Position numbers and translations under genes: made by a program
Shown here: positions 43,411 through 52,210 of the stretch, piece by piece
Position numbering within the stretch: position 1 is the first letter of the stretch
Layout: each line of letters starts with the position of its first letter
NCBI GenBank assembly: GCA_015060695.1
Contig: SUYA01000012.1
Span: forward strand, 1 to 64,000
From: Mediterranea massiliensis
Lineage (GTDB): Bacteria > Bacteroidota > Bacteroidia > Bacteroidales > Bacteroidaceae
Direction: 5' to 3'
Length of the DNA: 64,000 bases
Notes under the pieces: model-generated
The model's input: only the letters and a program-made list of their open reading frames with translations
Databases searched by the model: none
What the model was told of the DNA's origin: nothing

Positions 43411-43890
43411 TTATCGTTTGCCTAAGCGATCGTCGATGACAAGCAGGCCGGTGGTTCCTGCCAATTTTAGCATATCGACAATTCCTAAGGCGGTGGCTTC
43501 TTCTTCTACCTGCTCGCGGATAAATCCCCATAGGAAATCTTGGGTAGCCATGTCTTTCTCGGCGGCAGCGATGTTGACCAATGCTTCTATCATTTTCGTT
43601 ACCCGACATTCGTGTTCATAGACTTGTTGGAAGAGTTCCAACGGAGTACCAAAGGTTTGGGGTACGACGTCTATCTTGTCTATCTTCACCGGCTCGTCAC
43701 GCTTGATAAGGTATTGCGCCATAGTACAGGCATGTTCGTTTTCTTCCTCCCATTGTTTTTTCAGCCAATGAGCCATACCGACATACCCCTGCCGCTCCAT
43801 ATAGAAGGACATGGAGAGGTAGAGGTTGGCCGACCACATCTCGGCCGTGATTTGTCCGTTGATTGCTTTTTGTAACTTTTCTGTCATCAT
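43411..43890 (-). CDS. ftnA: Ferritin
   Basis: A 159-residue non-haem ferritin that oxidises and stores iron in a 24-mer shell. Ferroxidase residues are visible in the four-helix bundle: Glu in AEMWSANLYLSM (helix A), EEENEHACTMAQYL (helix B with E-x-x-H), HECRVTKMIEAL and the later EEEAT helix. Starts at 43890 or 43887 (tandem ATG). It is preceded by a 9-bp hairpin in its leader and followed by a strong palindrome terminator. Confidence 0.93.
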   Translation of the reverse strand: MMTEKLQKAINGQITAEMWSANLYLSMSFYMERQGYVGMAHWLKKQWEEENEHACTMAQYLIKRDEPVKIDKIDVVPQTFGTPLELFQQVYEHECRVTKMIEALVNIAAAEKDMATQDFLWGFIREQVEEEATALGIVDMLKLAGTTGLLVIDDRLGKR

Positions 43891-43894
43891 AATC

Positions 43895-43929
43895 GTAAGG
43901 GTTTAGTTTGATGATATAACAACCCTTAC
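43895..43929 (-). promoter_or_regulatory. Hairpin in the lysA-ferritin gap
   Basis: GTAAGGGTT (43895-43903) pairs with AACCCTTAC (43921-43929) across a 17-base loop, ending 4 bp before the ferritin ATG. There is no T-tract, so a leader structure or operator is more likely than a terminator. Confidence 0.45.
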
Positions 43930-43944
43930 AATTATTTTGTTCAC

Positions 43945-45117
43945 TCAACCGAGTAATTCTTCGTCGGTGTAGCCTATAGGTAACTCGCGGCAGTTGTAGC
44001 GCGAAGCCATGATTTCGCCATAGGCACCGGCCGAACGGAGGGCTATCAAGTCGCCACGACGGGTATGGGGCAAACTGATTCCTTTTCCGAAGACATCGGA
44101 CGACTCGCAAATGGGGCCTACCACATCGTAAGTCTCCAACGGGGCATCGGAGGTCAGGTTTTCTATCTTGTGATGGGCTTGGTAGAGGGCGGGACGAATG
44201 AGGTCGGTCATTCCGGCATCGAGGATGGCAAACTGCTTGTTGGTGCCTTGCTTGACGTAGAGTACCCTACTGACAAGCGAACCACACTGCCCTACTACGG
44301 CACGCCCCAATTCGAAATGAAGGGTTTGACCGGGACGTAGCTTAAGGTGGGTGGCATAGGTGGCAAAGAAGTTGCGGAAATCGGGCACAGGGTATTCATC
44401 GGGGGCGTCGTAGCGAATGCCCAAGCCTCCGCCTACGTTGATGTGTTCGATGTGAATATTGCGGGCTTCGAGCTTCTCTTGCAACTCGTTGACACGGTAG
44501 CAAAGGGCTTCGAAATCGGCCATCTCCAAGATTTGCGAACCGATGTGGAAATGAAGTCCGATGAAGGAGATGTGCTTCAACGAACGGGCCAGGTCGATGA
44601 CACGATCCATGTCGTCCATGCTGATGCCAAACTTGTTCTCGGCCAGGCCGGTAGTGATGTTGGCATGGGTGTGGGCACCCACATTGGGATTGATACGGAA
44701 AGCCACACGGGCTACTTTGCCTTTGGCTGCTGCCAGCTCGTTGATGATTTCCAATTCGGGAATGGACTCTACGTTGAAACAGAAGATGTCGTTGTCTAAA
44801 CCGAGATTGATTTCCCAATCGGCCTTACCTACTCCGGCAAACACTACCTTCTCGGCCGGGAAACCGGCTTGCAGAGCGGCTTGTACTTCGCCCCCGCTGA
44901 CGCAGTCGGCTCCCAAACCGCTTTGGCAAATAACGGCCAGTACCTGCGGATTGACGTTGGCCTTGACGGCATAGTGAACGTCGTAATTGGCATAACGGCC
45001 TGCTTCGGCCTTGATGGTATCTAACGTGCGGCGCAACAGGGCCAAGTCGTAATAATAGAAGGGAGTACGCAAAGTGGCGAACTTATCTATCGGAAAATTT
45101 CTATTCATACGGCTCAA
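43945..45117 (-). CDS. lysA: Diaminopimelate decarboxylase
   Basis: A PLP enzyme that converts meso-diaminopimelate to L-lysine. The 390-residue protein has the PLP-lysine motif YAVKANVNP near residue 50, HFHIGSQI, GGGLGIRY, ELGRAVVGQCG and the C-terminal catalytic Cys region GPICESSDVFG. It overlaps the upstream lysC gene by 4 bp. With ddh at 50359-51258, which makes meso-diaminopimelate in one step, it completes lysine synthesis. Confidence 0.95.
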   Translation of the reverse strand: MSRMNRNFPIDKFATLRTPFYYYDLALLRRTLDTIKAEAGRYANYDVHYAVKANVNPQVLAVICQSGLGADCVSGGEVQAALQAGFPAEKVVFAGVGKADWEINLGLDNDIFCFNVESIPELEIINELAAAKGKVARVAFRINPNVGAHTHANITTGLAENKFGISMDDMDRVIDLARSLKHISFIGLHFHIGSQILEMADFEALCYRVNELQEKLEARNIHIEHINVGGGLGIRYDAPDEYPVPDFRNFFATYATHLKLRPGQTLHFELGRAVVGQCGSLVSRVLYVKQGTNKQFAILDAGMTDLIRPALYQAHHKIENLTSDAPLETYDVVGPICESSDVFGKGISLPHTRRGDLIALRSAGAYGEIMASRYNCRELPIGYTDEELLG

Positions 45118-46430
45118 TCATTGAATAACATGTTGCTGAGTGACTGCAAAGCGGCTTGCTTGTCGCTGTTGCGCACCAAGAATGAGATGTTGTAATTGCT
45201 ACCTCCAAACGAAATCATGCGAACGGGGATGTCGCGCATGGCATCGAGGGCCTTGGCTTCGAAACCGGCATTTTCCCACTTCAAATCGCCCACCACGCAG
45301 ATGATGCACATGTCGCAATCGACACTGACTGTACCATACTTGCGCAGGTCTTCCAGTATTTCACCTAAGTGTCTGGTGTTGTCGATGGAGACAGAAACAC
45401 CTACTTCGGAGGTGGCAATCATGTCGATAGAGGTCTGGTAGCTTTCGAAGATTTCGAATACCTTACGCAGGAAACCGTGTGCCAACAACATACGGCTGGA
45501 TTTTATCTTGATGGCGGTGATGTTATCTTTGGCAGCTACGGCTTTTATCTTTCCATACTCGCTCTCGTTGGAGATAAGGGTTCCGGGAGCAGTGGGATCC
45601 ATGGTGTTGAGCAGACGCACGGGAATATTGGCGTACTTGGCCGGCTGGATGCAGGTGGGGTGCAGTATCTTAGCACCGAAATAGGCCAACTCGGCGGCTT
45701 CGTCGAACAGGAGGTGGCGCACGGGCGAAGTTTTATCGACAATGCGCGGGTCGTTGTTATGCATACCGTCAATGTCGGTCCAAATCTGAATCTCATCGGC
45801 ATGGATAGCGGCACCTATCAGCGAAGCACTGTAATCGCTTCCACCTCGTTGCAAATTGTCTATTTCGTCGTAAGAGTTGCGACAGATGAAGCCCTGGGTG
45901 ATGTAGAGGTCGGCATCGGGGTGGGCATCCAACTGCTTTTGCAGATTTTCCTTGATGTAGGCCGCATCGGGTTCGTTGTTCTTGTCGGTACGCATGAACT
46001 CCAAAGCGGGCAGCAACACGGAGTGGAAGCCTTGCTCCTGGAGGTAATAATTCATCATGCCGGTAGAAAGCAATTCGCCTTGGGCTAACACGATTTTTTC
46101 TTCGAATACGGTAAAGAGGTCTTTGGTAAATGAACGCAAGTTGTTGAAATGGTTTTTTACCAATTCCAATCCTTTCTGTCTGTACTCATCGGTGGCATAT
46201 AATTCGTCTATGCGCTGACGATAGAGAGCCTCTAAAGAGTTGATTATTTCGTTGGCTCCGTCGGGATTCTTCTTGGACAGGTAATCGCTGATTTCAACCA
46301 ATGTGTTTGTTGTACCGGACATGGCAGACAACACCACAATTTTACGTTCGCCATCGGTTATGAGACGGGCTACCTCCTTCATACGGGCCGGTGAGCCTAC
46401 CGATGTTCCTCCAAATTTTAATACTTTCAT
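45114..46430 (-). CDS. lysC: Aspartate kinase (monofunctional)
   Basis: Phosphorylates L-aspartate, the first step toward lysine, threonine, methionine and diaminopimelate. The 438-residue product has the N-terminal KFGGTSVGSPARM, the kinase block GGSDYSASLIGAAI and two ACT domains from about residue 300 (TAIKIKSSRMLLAHGFLRKVFEI, then DMCIICVVGD). These usually give feedback control by lysine. It lies 34 bp after ftsE and overlaps lysA by 4 bp. Confidence 0.94.
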   Translation of the reverse strand: MKVLKFGGTSVGSPARMKEVARLITDGERKIVVLSAMSGTTNTLVEISDYLSKKNPDGANEIINSLEALYRQRIDELYATDEYRQKGLELVKNHFNNLRSFTKDLFTVFEEKIVLAQGELLSTGMMNYYLQEQGFHSVLLPALEFMRTDKNNEPDAAYIKENLQKQLDAHPDADLYITQGFICRNSYDEIDNLQRGGSDYSASLIGAAIHADEIQIWTDIDGMHNNDPRIVDKTSPVRHLLFDEAAELAYFGAKILHPTCIQPAKYANIPVRLLNTMDPTAPGTLISNESEYGKIKAVAAKDNITAIKIKSSRMLLAHGFLRKVFEIFESYQTSIDMIATSEVGVSVSIDNTRHLGEILEDLRKYGTVSVDCDMCIICVVGDLKWENAGFEAKALDAMRDIPVRMISFGGSNYNISFLVRNSDKQAALQSLSNMLFND

Positions 46431-46464
46431 CTTTCTATTTGTGATTTTGTTTTATATTCTTTTT

Positions 46465-47160
46465 TTATTCACCCACCTGCGGCTCTTCGGTTGCTTCGAG
46501 CATCAACTGATGATTTTCGCAACGCAACACTGTGCCCGGAAACTCTTGAAGGAGTTGCAGGTTGTGGGTGGTCATAATGACCAATGAGCCTGAACGGCTG
46601 ATTTGATGCAACAACTCGACAATGGCACGACCGGTTTCAACATCGAGGTTACCCGTAGGCTCGTCGGCTAAAATAATCTGAGGCGAATTGAGCATGGCAC
46701 GGGCAATGACAATGCGTTGTTGCTCGCCACCGGAGAGTTCGTTGGGCAACTTATATCCTTTGTTTTCCATACCTACCAAGGTAAGCACCTCGCGAATACG
46801 CTCGTCTATTTCACCCCGATGCTTCCAGCCGGTAGCACGGAGCACAAACTCCAGATTGTCGTATACCGAACGGTCGGTAAGCAACTGGAAATCCTGGAAA
46901 ACAATGCCCAACTTACGGCGCAGCAGCGGTACGTGCTTGCGCTTGAGACGGCGCATGTCGTAACCCAATACTTCGGCCTGACCGGTAGCTACATCCAATT
47001 CGGCATAGAAGGTTTTCAATAGGCTGGTTTTTCCGGAGCCTACCTTGCCTATGAGATAGACAAACTGGCCTTCGGAAAGCTCCAAATTGACATTTTCGAG
47101 TACACACAACTCTTGTTGGTGTACCGCTACTTCTTTATATCGGATGAGCGTTTCGGACAT
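46465..47160 (-). CDS. ftsE: Cell division ABC ATPase FtsE-like
   Basis: A 231-residue ABC ATPase with Walker A GKVGSGKTSLL, Q-loop VFQDFQLLTDRSVYDNLEF, signature LSGGEQQRIVIARAML and Walker B QIILADEPTGNLD. The Q-loop region and size fit FtsE, which works with membrane partner FtsX to activate cell-wall hydrolases at the septum; a LolD/MacB-type ATPase is the alternative. No FtsX gene lies beside it. The ATG at 47160 is used; the longer frame would start upstream of the hisIE stop. It sits between hisIE and lysC. Confidence 0.82.
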   Translation of the reverse strand: MSETLIRYKEVAVHQQELCVLENVNLELSEGQFVYLIGKVGSGKTSLLKTFYAELDVATGQAEVLGYDMRRLKRKHVPLLRRKLGIVFQDFQLLTDRSVYDNLEFVLRATGWKHRGEIDERIREVLTLVGMENKGYKLPNELSGGEQQRIVIARAMLNSPQIILADEPTGNLDVETGRAIVELLHQISRSGSLVIMTTHNLQLLQEFPGTVLRCENHQLMLEATEEPQVGE

Positions 47161-47173
47161 ATAGGACGATGGT

Positions 47174-47785
47174 TTAATGTTTTTTCCAAGTTGCACTGTG
47201 GCGTTCTTTCAGTTCACGAGCCAGGTCTTCGATGCGATAGCCTTTGGATGTGAGCAACACAATGAGGTGGTAAATGAGGTCGGCACTTTCGTAAATCAGA
47301 CGGTCGTCGGTGCCATTGCAGGCTTCGATAACGGCCTCAACAGCCTCTTCACCCACCTTTTGGGCCATTTTATTGACACCCGATTGAAACAGACTGGTGG
47401 TATACGAACCTTCGGGCATCTCGGCATGACGACGGTCGATAAAATCTTGCAACTGCTTCAAGAACATCACGGGTTGTTCGTTCTTCTCTCCCCAACAGGT
47501 ATCGGTTCCGGTGTGACACACAGGGCCTACCGGATTGGCTTGTATCAGCAGGGTATCGTTGTCGCAATCGGTTTTGACGGATACCACATGCAGAAAGTTA
47601 CCACTCTCCTCGCCCTTGGTCCACAGGCGGTTCTTGGTACGACTGAAAAAGGTTACTTTACCGGTGGCTACGGTTTTCTCATAGGCCTCTTCGTTCATAA
47701 AGCCCAACATCAACACTTTTTGTGTTTCTGCATCTTGTATGATGGCCGGAACAAGTCCGTTCATTTTTTCAAAATCTATCTTCAT
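47174..47785 (-). CDS. hisIE: Phosphoribosyl-AMP cyclohydrolase / phosphoribosyl-ATP pyrophosphatase
   Basis: A fused enzyme for steps 2 and 3 of histidine synthesis. The HisI half (residues 1-110) has RTKNRLWTKGEESGN and the zinc-binding DCDNDTLL/CHTGTDTCW block. The HisE half (about 115-203) has KVGEEAVEAVIEA. Total length 203 residues is normal. It follows hisF by 10 bp in the his run. Confidence 0.95.
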   Translation of the reverse strand: MKIDFEKMNGLVPAIIQDAETQKVLMLGFMNEEAYEKTVATGKVTFFSRTKNRLWTKGEESGNFLHVVSVKTDCDNDTLLIQANPVGPVCHTGTDTCWGEKNEQPVMFLKQLQDFIDRRHAEMPEGSYTTSLFQSGVNKMAQKVGEEAVEAVIEACNGTDDRLIYESADLIYHLIVLLTSKGYRIEDLARELKERHSATWKKH

Positions 47786-47795
47786 CTTTTCTAAA

Positions 47796-48551
47796 TTATT
47801 TTCGCATACTGATTCCTTGGGCGCAAAGATACGACTTTAATTCGGGAATTTTTATCTCTCCGAAGTGAAAAACACTGGCTGCCAAAGCGGCATCGGCTTT
47901 TCCTAACAGAAAGGCATCGCGGAAATGCTCAATGGCACCGGCACCTCCCGACGCTATGACGGGGATACTGAGGCGGTCGGCCAAAGCAGCCAAAGCTTGG
48001 TTGGCATAGCCGGTCTTCACCCCGTCGTGGTTCATACTGGTGAAGAGTACCTCACCGGCACCACGTTCCTGGGCTTCGTAGGTCCAACTCATCAACTCCT
48101 TGTCGGTTTCCACTCGTCCACCATTCAAGTAGCATCGCCATCCGTTTGCATCTTGTTTGGCATCGACGGCCAGCACGCATACTTGTGAACCAAAATGTTT
48201 GGCTATTTCGTCAATCAGTTCGGGCCGTTTGATGGCCGAAGAGTTGATGGAAATCTTGTCGGCACCGGCACTGAGCAGCCTATCAACGTCGCTTAACTCG
48301 TGGATTCCTCCTCCTACCGTAAAGGGAATGCTTATATTGGCTGCAATGCGTTTTACCAATTCGGCAAAGGTTTTGCGTCCTTCGAAGCTGGCGGTTATAT
48401 CAAGGAATACCAATTCGTCGGCTCCTTGACTGCTATAGGCGCGTGCCAACTCCACCGGGTCGCCGGCTTGACGCAGGTTGACAAAATTGGTTCCCTTGAC
48501 GGTTTGTCCGTCCTTGATGTCCAGACAGGGTATGATTCTCTTTGCTAACAC
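47796..48551 (-). CDS. hisF: Imidazole glycerol phosphate synthase, cyclase subunit
   Basis: A 251-residue TIM-barrel protein that uses ammonia delivered by HisH to close the imidazole ring. It has the N-terminal Asp motif [32 protein letters not shown] and the second phosphate site ASGGAGA. It is 4 bp downstream of hisA. Confidence 0.96.
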   Translation of the reverse strand: MLAKRIIPCLDIKDGQTVKGTNFVNLRQAGDPVELARAYSSQGADELVFLDITASFEGRKTFAELVKRIAANISIPFTVGGGIHELSDVDRLLSAGADKISINSSAIKRPELIDEIAKHFGSQVCVLAVDAKQDANGWRCYLNGGRVETDKELMSWTYEAQERGAGEVLFTSMNHDGVKTGYANQALAALADRLSIPVIASGGAGAIEHFRDAFLLGKADAALAASVFHFGEIKIPELKSYLCAQGISMRK

Positions 48552-48555
48552 AATC

Positions 48556-49284
48556 TTATGAATTATGAATTATGAATGTTTCTATCTCTTTCAACGTTAT
48601 ACGACGTTCGTACAATGCTTTTCCGAAAATGACCGCCGGAAGGGCAGCTTCCTGTAGACGGTAAATATCGTCCATGCTACTTACACCGCCACTGGCTATG
48701 AGGTGCATATCGGGGTATTGTTGCAGAATTTCTTTATACAGAGCAACGGAAGGGCCTTGCAACATGCCATCGCAACCTATGTCGGTACAGATTACCTTGC
48801 TGATGCCTTTCGCTACATAGGATTGCAGAAAGGGAAACAGCTCATAACTGCTGGATTCCATCCATCCGCTGACGGCTATCTTACGATTCTTCACATCGGC
48901 TCCCAGGATAATGCGTTCAGGACCATAGGTTTCCAACCAATGAGAGAAACGTTCGGGGTTCTTTACGGCAATGCTGCCACCGGTTACCATTCGGGCACCA
49001 CTCTCGAAAGCAATACGAAGATCGTCGTCGGTTTTCACACCGCCTCCGAAATCGACTACCAACGAGGTTTGCGAGGTAATCTGTTGTAGGGTGCGGTAGT
49101 TTACCACATGTTGGGAAGCGGCTCCGTCCAAATCGACTACATGCAAGCGACGGATGCCGTGGGCTTCCATCTCTTTAGCCACCTCTACAGGGTTTTCATT
49201 ATATACTTTCTTACTGGCATAATCGCCTTGGGAAAGGCGTACGCACTTACCGTCAATGATATCTATGGCTGGTATCAGTTCCAT
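48556..49284 (-). CDS. hisA: ProFAR isomerase
   Basis: A 242-residue TIM-barrel isomerase for step 4 of histidine synthesis. It has [17 protein letters not shown] at the N-terminus, [16 protein letters not shown] and the second catalytic Asp in [10 protein letters not shown]. The last codons are read from a short AATTCAT-type direct repeat at the hisA-hisF junction, so the C-terminus may vary between strains. It lies 26 bp after hisH. Confidence 0.95.
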   Translation of the reverse strand: MELIPAIDIIDGKCVRLSQGDYASKKVYNENPVEVAKEMEAHGIRRLHVVDLDGAASQHVVNYRTLQQITSQTSLVVDFGGGVKTDDDLRIAFESGARMVTGGSIAVKNPERFSHWLETYGPERIILGADVKNRKIAVSGWMESSSYELFPFLQSYVAKGISKVICTDIGCDGMLQGPSVALYKEILQQYPDMHLIASGGVSSMDDIYRLQEAALPAVIFGKALYERRITLKEIETFIIHNS

Positions 49285-49310
49285 ATTGAATTATAAATTA
49301 ACTATCGAGT

Positions 49311-49904
49311 TCAACTATTAAACAGGAAATTTCGCAAGATTCGTTCGCCGACATCTCCACTCTTCTCCGGATGAAATTGGGTGGCATAGAAATTGTCCTT
49401 ATGCAACGCCGCACTAAAGGGGTGGATATAATCGGTAACTGCCGCTGTATGTGCATTGACCGGTACATAGAAGCTATGCACAAAATATACAAACTCTTCT
49501 TTTTCAAATCCTTTAAACAAGGGACTAGTGGTCTCGGTAATGGTATTCCATCCCATGTGGGGCACCTTGTCTTCATGACGCTGAGGGATGAAACGTTTCA
49601 CATCGACGTCGAAAATGCCCAAACATTCGGCATTACCCTCCTCCGAATGGCGACACATCAACTGCATACCTAAACAGATGCCTAACACGGGTTGTTTCAA
49701 TCCAACTATCAACTTATCCAAACCGGTTTCCTTGAGGTGACTCATGGTGGTTTCGGCTTCACCTACTCCGGGGAATATCACTTTATCGGCTGCACGAATG
49801 GTGTCGAAATCGGCCGTAATCTCGGCTTCAACTCCCAATCGGCGCAACGCATAATCTACCGAACAGATATTTCCTGCATTGTATTTGATAATAACTACTT
49901 TCAT
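49311..49904 (-). CDS. hisH: Imidazole glycerol phosphate synthase, glutaminase subunit
   Basis: A 197-residue class I glutamine amidotransferase that supplies ammonia to HisF. The nucleophile Cys is in GICLGMQLM, and the His/Glu pair is in TQFHPEKSGDVG. It is the first gene of the run hisH-hisA-hisF-hisIE-ftsE-lysC-lysA. The other his genes are not in the window. Confidence 0.95.
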   Translation of the reverse strand: MKVVIIKYNAGNICSVDYALRRLGVEAEITADFDTIRAADKVIFPGVGEAETTMSHLKETGLDKLIVGLKQPVLGICLGMQLMCRHSEEGNAECLGIFDVDVKRFIPQRHEDKVPHMGWNTITETTSPLFKGFEKEEFVYFVHSFYVPVNAHTAAVTDYIHPFSAALHKDNFYATQFHPEKSGDVGERILRNFLFNS

Positions 49905-49942
49905 ATTTACATTATCAGCTATCAGCGTCTTATTATATTATT

Positions 49943-49977
49943 AATGTGCCTTTTTTCTCTGTAAAAAAACGCACATT
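49943..49977 (-). promoter_or_regulatory. Hairpin in the hisH leader
   Basis: AATGTGC (49943-49949) pairs with GCACATT (49971-49977), and the inner arms extend with TTTTTT/AAAAAA. It lies 39 bp before the hisH start and just downstream of a possible -7 box (CAAAAATA on the plus strand, 49992-49999). No histidine-rich leader peptide is visible. Confidence 0.4.
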
Positions 49978-50173
49978 TCATTATGAAGCGGCAAAAATAA
50001 CCATTTATTACCAAATCAGGAAATTTCAGAACAAGAAGTTTAAAAATCAATGTTTTTTTTGACACAAAGTTGTCGCAGCAAAAGCATATATCCCTCATAA
50101 AGTAGTAATCCTCTATAAATGAGGATATAACGGGTAAAGTGACATTTTTTCAGAAAAAAAACGTCCAATTATG

Positions 50174-50203
50174 TTGCAGGTTTGAAAATAATGCGTACCT
50201 TTG
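50174..50203 (+). promoter_or_regulatory. tRNA-Asp promoter
   Basis: TTG (50174-50176), 19 bp, TACCTTTG (50196-50203). A full Bacteroides consensus match 37 bp before the tRNA. The rest of 49978-50240 shows nothing I can name. Confidence 0.75.
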
Positions 50204-50240
50204 CAACCGCAATCGAAAAGATAGCAACCCTAAAAGAAAT

Positions 50241-50314
50241 GGTGTGGTAGTTCAGCTGGTTAGAATACCTGCCTGTCACGCAGGGGGTCGCGGGTTCGAG
50301 TCCCGTCCATACCG
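50241..50314 (+). tRNA. tRNA-Asp (anticodon GTC)
   Basis: A full cloverleaf of 74 nt: acceptor arms GGTGTGG/CCATACC, D-arm with AGCTGGTTAGA, anticodon stem CCTGC/GCAGG with loop CTGTCAC (anticodon GTC), and T-arm CGGGTTCGAGTCCCG. The discriminator base is G; CCA is not encoded. Confidence 0.97.
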
Positions 50315-50320
50315 CAAAAG

Positions 50321-50355
50321 AAAAAGCCTCGAAGCATTGCTTCGAGGCTTTTTTT
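50321..50355. terminator. Bidirectional terminator between tRNA-Asp and ddh
   Basis: Stem GCCTCGAAGC/GCTTCGAGGC with loop ATT, five A before and seven T after. It serves the tRNA on the plus strand and ddh on the minus strand. Confidence 0.9.
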
Positions 50356-50358
50356 GTA

Positions 50359-51258
50359 TCATACCAAATGGGCAATCCATTCGTCGCGTTCGCCAGGAAG
50401 GAGGTCGATAACCGGTACCTCTACCAACGTGTAGCATCCGGGCTGTTGGCGCATAGCTGCACGGGCAGCACACACTAATACCTGTCCGGTTAGTGCCGGA
50501 TTATTGATGCGCATATTGAATTCGAACAACTGATTCTGGGTCTTACCACTTACGCCCTTACGAGTCAGATTTACACCATGTCCCATATCGAGCAATGCAT
50601 CTACACAGGGAACTTGCTTTACATGAGTTTCGTCGTTCACGAAATAGGGGTCGGCTTTGATGGCGGCAGCAACGGTTTCGAATGAATATCCTTCTTTTAC
50701 TTCGATATACACCATGCGGCGATGAATGCCAGTGCCTGTAGGAATAGTCATAGAGAGTGCAGCCTGCACACCTTCGATGGCCTTCACTGCTACGGTATGT
50801 CCCATACTCATTCCGGGACCGAAGTTGGTATAGGTAATGCCTTTGGGTGCTACGGCTTCGAGCATGGTGCGTACAATGGAGTCGCTACCCGGATCCCATC
50901 CGGCAGAAATGATGGAGACGGCATGATGCTTCTTGGCCTCAGCCCCCAACGATTGTCGCAAAGCGGGAATGGCTGAATGGATATCAAAACTATCGACCGT
51001 ATGGATGCCCAACGCCAATATCTCTTTGGCATAGGCTTCTACACTGCGAGTAGGTGTGCAGAGCAAAGCCACATCTACCTGGTTCAACTCTTTTATATCC
51101 TTCACGACGGGGTATTGCTTCAATTCTTCGGGGCAATTAACTGCACCTGCACGGCGCACAATGCCTGCTATTTCGAAATCGGGAGCAGCTTGCAAGGCTT
51201 GCAAGGCGTATTGTCCGATGTTGCCATATCCAACAATGGCAGCTCTTACTTTTTTCAT
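50359..51258 (-). CDS. ddh: meso-Diaminopimelate dehydrogenase
   Basis: A 299-residue NADP-dependent enzyme that makes meso-diaminopimelate in one reductive amination from tetrahydrodipicolinate, bypassing four steps. It has the Rossmann motif VGYGNIGQYALQAL near residue 10, LLCTPTRSV, SAGWDPGSDS and the substrate block FGPGMSMGHTVAVK. It supplies peptidoglycan and, through LysA, lysine. Single gene with a terminator directly after it. Confidence 0.94.
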   Translation of the reverse strand: MKKVRAAIVGYGNIGQYALQALQAAPDFEIAGIVRRAGAVNCPEELKQYPVVKDIKELNQVDVALLCTPTRSVEAYAKEILALGIHTVDSFDIHSAIPALRQSLGAEAKKHHAVSIISAGWDPGSDSIVRTMLEAVAPKGITYTNFGPGMSMGHTVAVKAIEGVQAALSMTIPTGTGIHRRMVYIEVKEGYSFETVAAAIKADPYFVNDETHVKQVPCVDALLDMGHGVNLTRKGVSGKTQNQLFEFNMRINNPALTGQVLVCAARAAMRQQPGCYTLVEVPVIDLLPGERDEWIAHLV

Positions 51259-51453
51259 CTTTTCAATGGTTATATTTATCAGTTTTCTTTTTTATCGGCG
51301 CAAAAATAATCTTTTTATTTGAATAATAACCCATATTGTCGCTATTTTGTTTTGTAAAGAGGTATTATCAGTAAAATTTATTTCACGACAGAAAGAATCG
51401 GTTTGGAATAAAAAAAATCGAGCAAACATGTGTATTCTTCGCTCCCCTTTCTC

Positions 51454-51461
51454 TATCTTTG
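51454..51461 (+). promoter_or_regulatory. ruvA promoter -7 box
   Basis: TATCTTTG followed by CAAAA, 18 bp before the ruvA ATG. No clear TTG at -33. Confidence 0.6.
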
Positions 51462-51478
51462 CAAAAAAGAAGATAGAG

Positions 51479-52075
51479 ATGATAGAATATATAAAAGGAG
51501 AATTAGCAGAACTCAATCCGGCCAATGCGGTGATTGATTGCCACGGAGTGGGCTATTCAGCCAATATATCACTGAATACCTATGCAGCTATACAAGGAAA
51601 GAAGGAGTGTAAACTTTATATTTACGAGGCCATCCGCGAAGATGCGTATGTGCTTTATGGATTTGCCGACAAACAGGAACGCGAACTATTCTTACTGCTT
51701 ATTACCGTATCGGGCATCGGTGGAAACACGGCACGAATGATTCTGTCGGCACTCTCTCCGAAAGAACTTGTCAATGTCATCAGTTCTGAAAATGCCAACC
51801 TACTGAAATCGGTAAAGGGTATTGGACTGAAAACCGCTCAACGCATCATTGTTGACCTAAAGGATAAGATAAAAACGGGTGGTGGTACATCGGCCGGAAG
51901 CATGGGTACGATACTTTCACCGGCAAGTACACAGATTCAAGACGAAGCCGTATCGGCACTGACCATGCTGGGATTTGCACAAGCTCCGTCGCAAAAGGTT
52001 GTGGCAGCTATCTTAAAGGAAGAGCCGGATGCCCACGTAGAGCAGGTTATAAAAATTGCCTTAAAACGTTTGTAG
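51479..52075 (+). CDS. ruvA: Holliday junction DNA helicase RuvA
   Basis: RuvA binds Holliday junctions and positions the RuvB motor. The 198-residue protein has the N-terminal OB domain ([12 protein letters not shown]..., IDCHGVGY), the helix-hairpin-helix pair ([13 protein letters not shown] and [16 protein letters not shown]) and the C-terminal RuvB-binding domain after a Gly/Ser-rich linker. I chose the ATG at 51479, as expected for the family; the frame is open further upstream but not RuvA-like. Confidence 0.95.
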   Translation: MIEYIKGELAELNPANAVIDCHGVGYSANISLNTYAAIQGKKECKLYIYEAIREDAYVLYGFADKQERELFLLLITVSGIGGNTARMILSALSPKELVNVISSENANLLKSVKGIGLKTAQRIIVDLKDKIKTGGGTSAGSMGTILSPASTQIQDEAVSALTMLGFAQAPSQKVVAAILKEEPDAHVEQVIKIALKRL

Positions 52076-52079
52076 CAAC

Positions 52080-52208
52080 ATGAGGGGGAACAAGAATAGG
52101 CCGATGCATCGCCAACAAACGGGAGGTAAAAAGAAACCTTCGGGAAAGCGGATAGGTAAATCGAAACCAGCCAAAGCAAACAACCAACTGAACCGGCGCG
52201 TAAAATAG
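52080..52208 (+). CDS. Small very basic ORF after ruvA
   Basis: A 42-codon ORF starting 4 bp after the ruvA stop and ending 2 bp before the convergent kinase gene. The product is dominated by Lys, Arg, Gln, Asn and Gly (begins MRGNKNRPMHRQQ) with no acidic residues, so it would bind nucleic acid or be disordered. Position and clean start/stop favour co-translation with ruvA, but the size makes chance possible. Confidence 0.45.
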   Translation: MRGNKNRPMHRQQTGGKKKPSGKRIGKSKPAKANNQLNRRVK

Positions 52209-52210
52209 AA

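Noticed and set aside
45369..46088. 239-codon plus-strand ORF over lysC
   Set aside because: A shadow of the well-supported aspartate kinase; no start context and no family features.
47177..47794. 205-codon plus-strand ORF covering hisIE
   Set aside because: It mirrors hisIE exactly, and the real gene has all HisI/HisE motifs.
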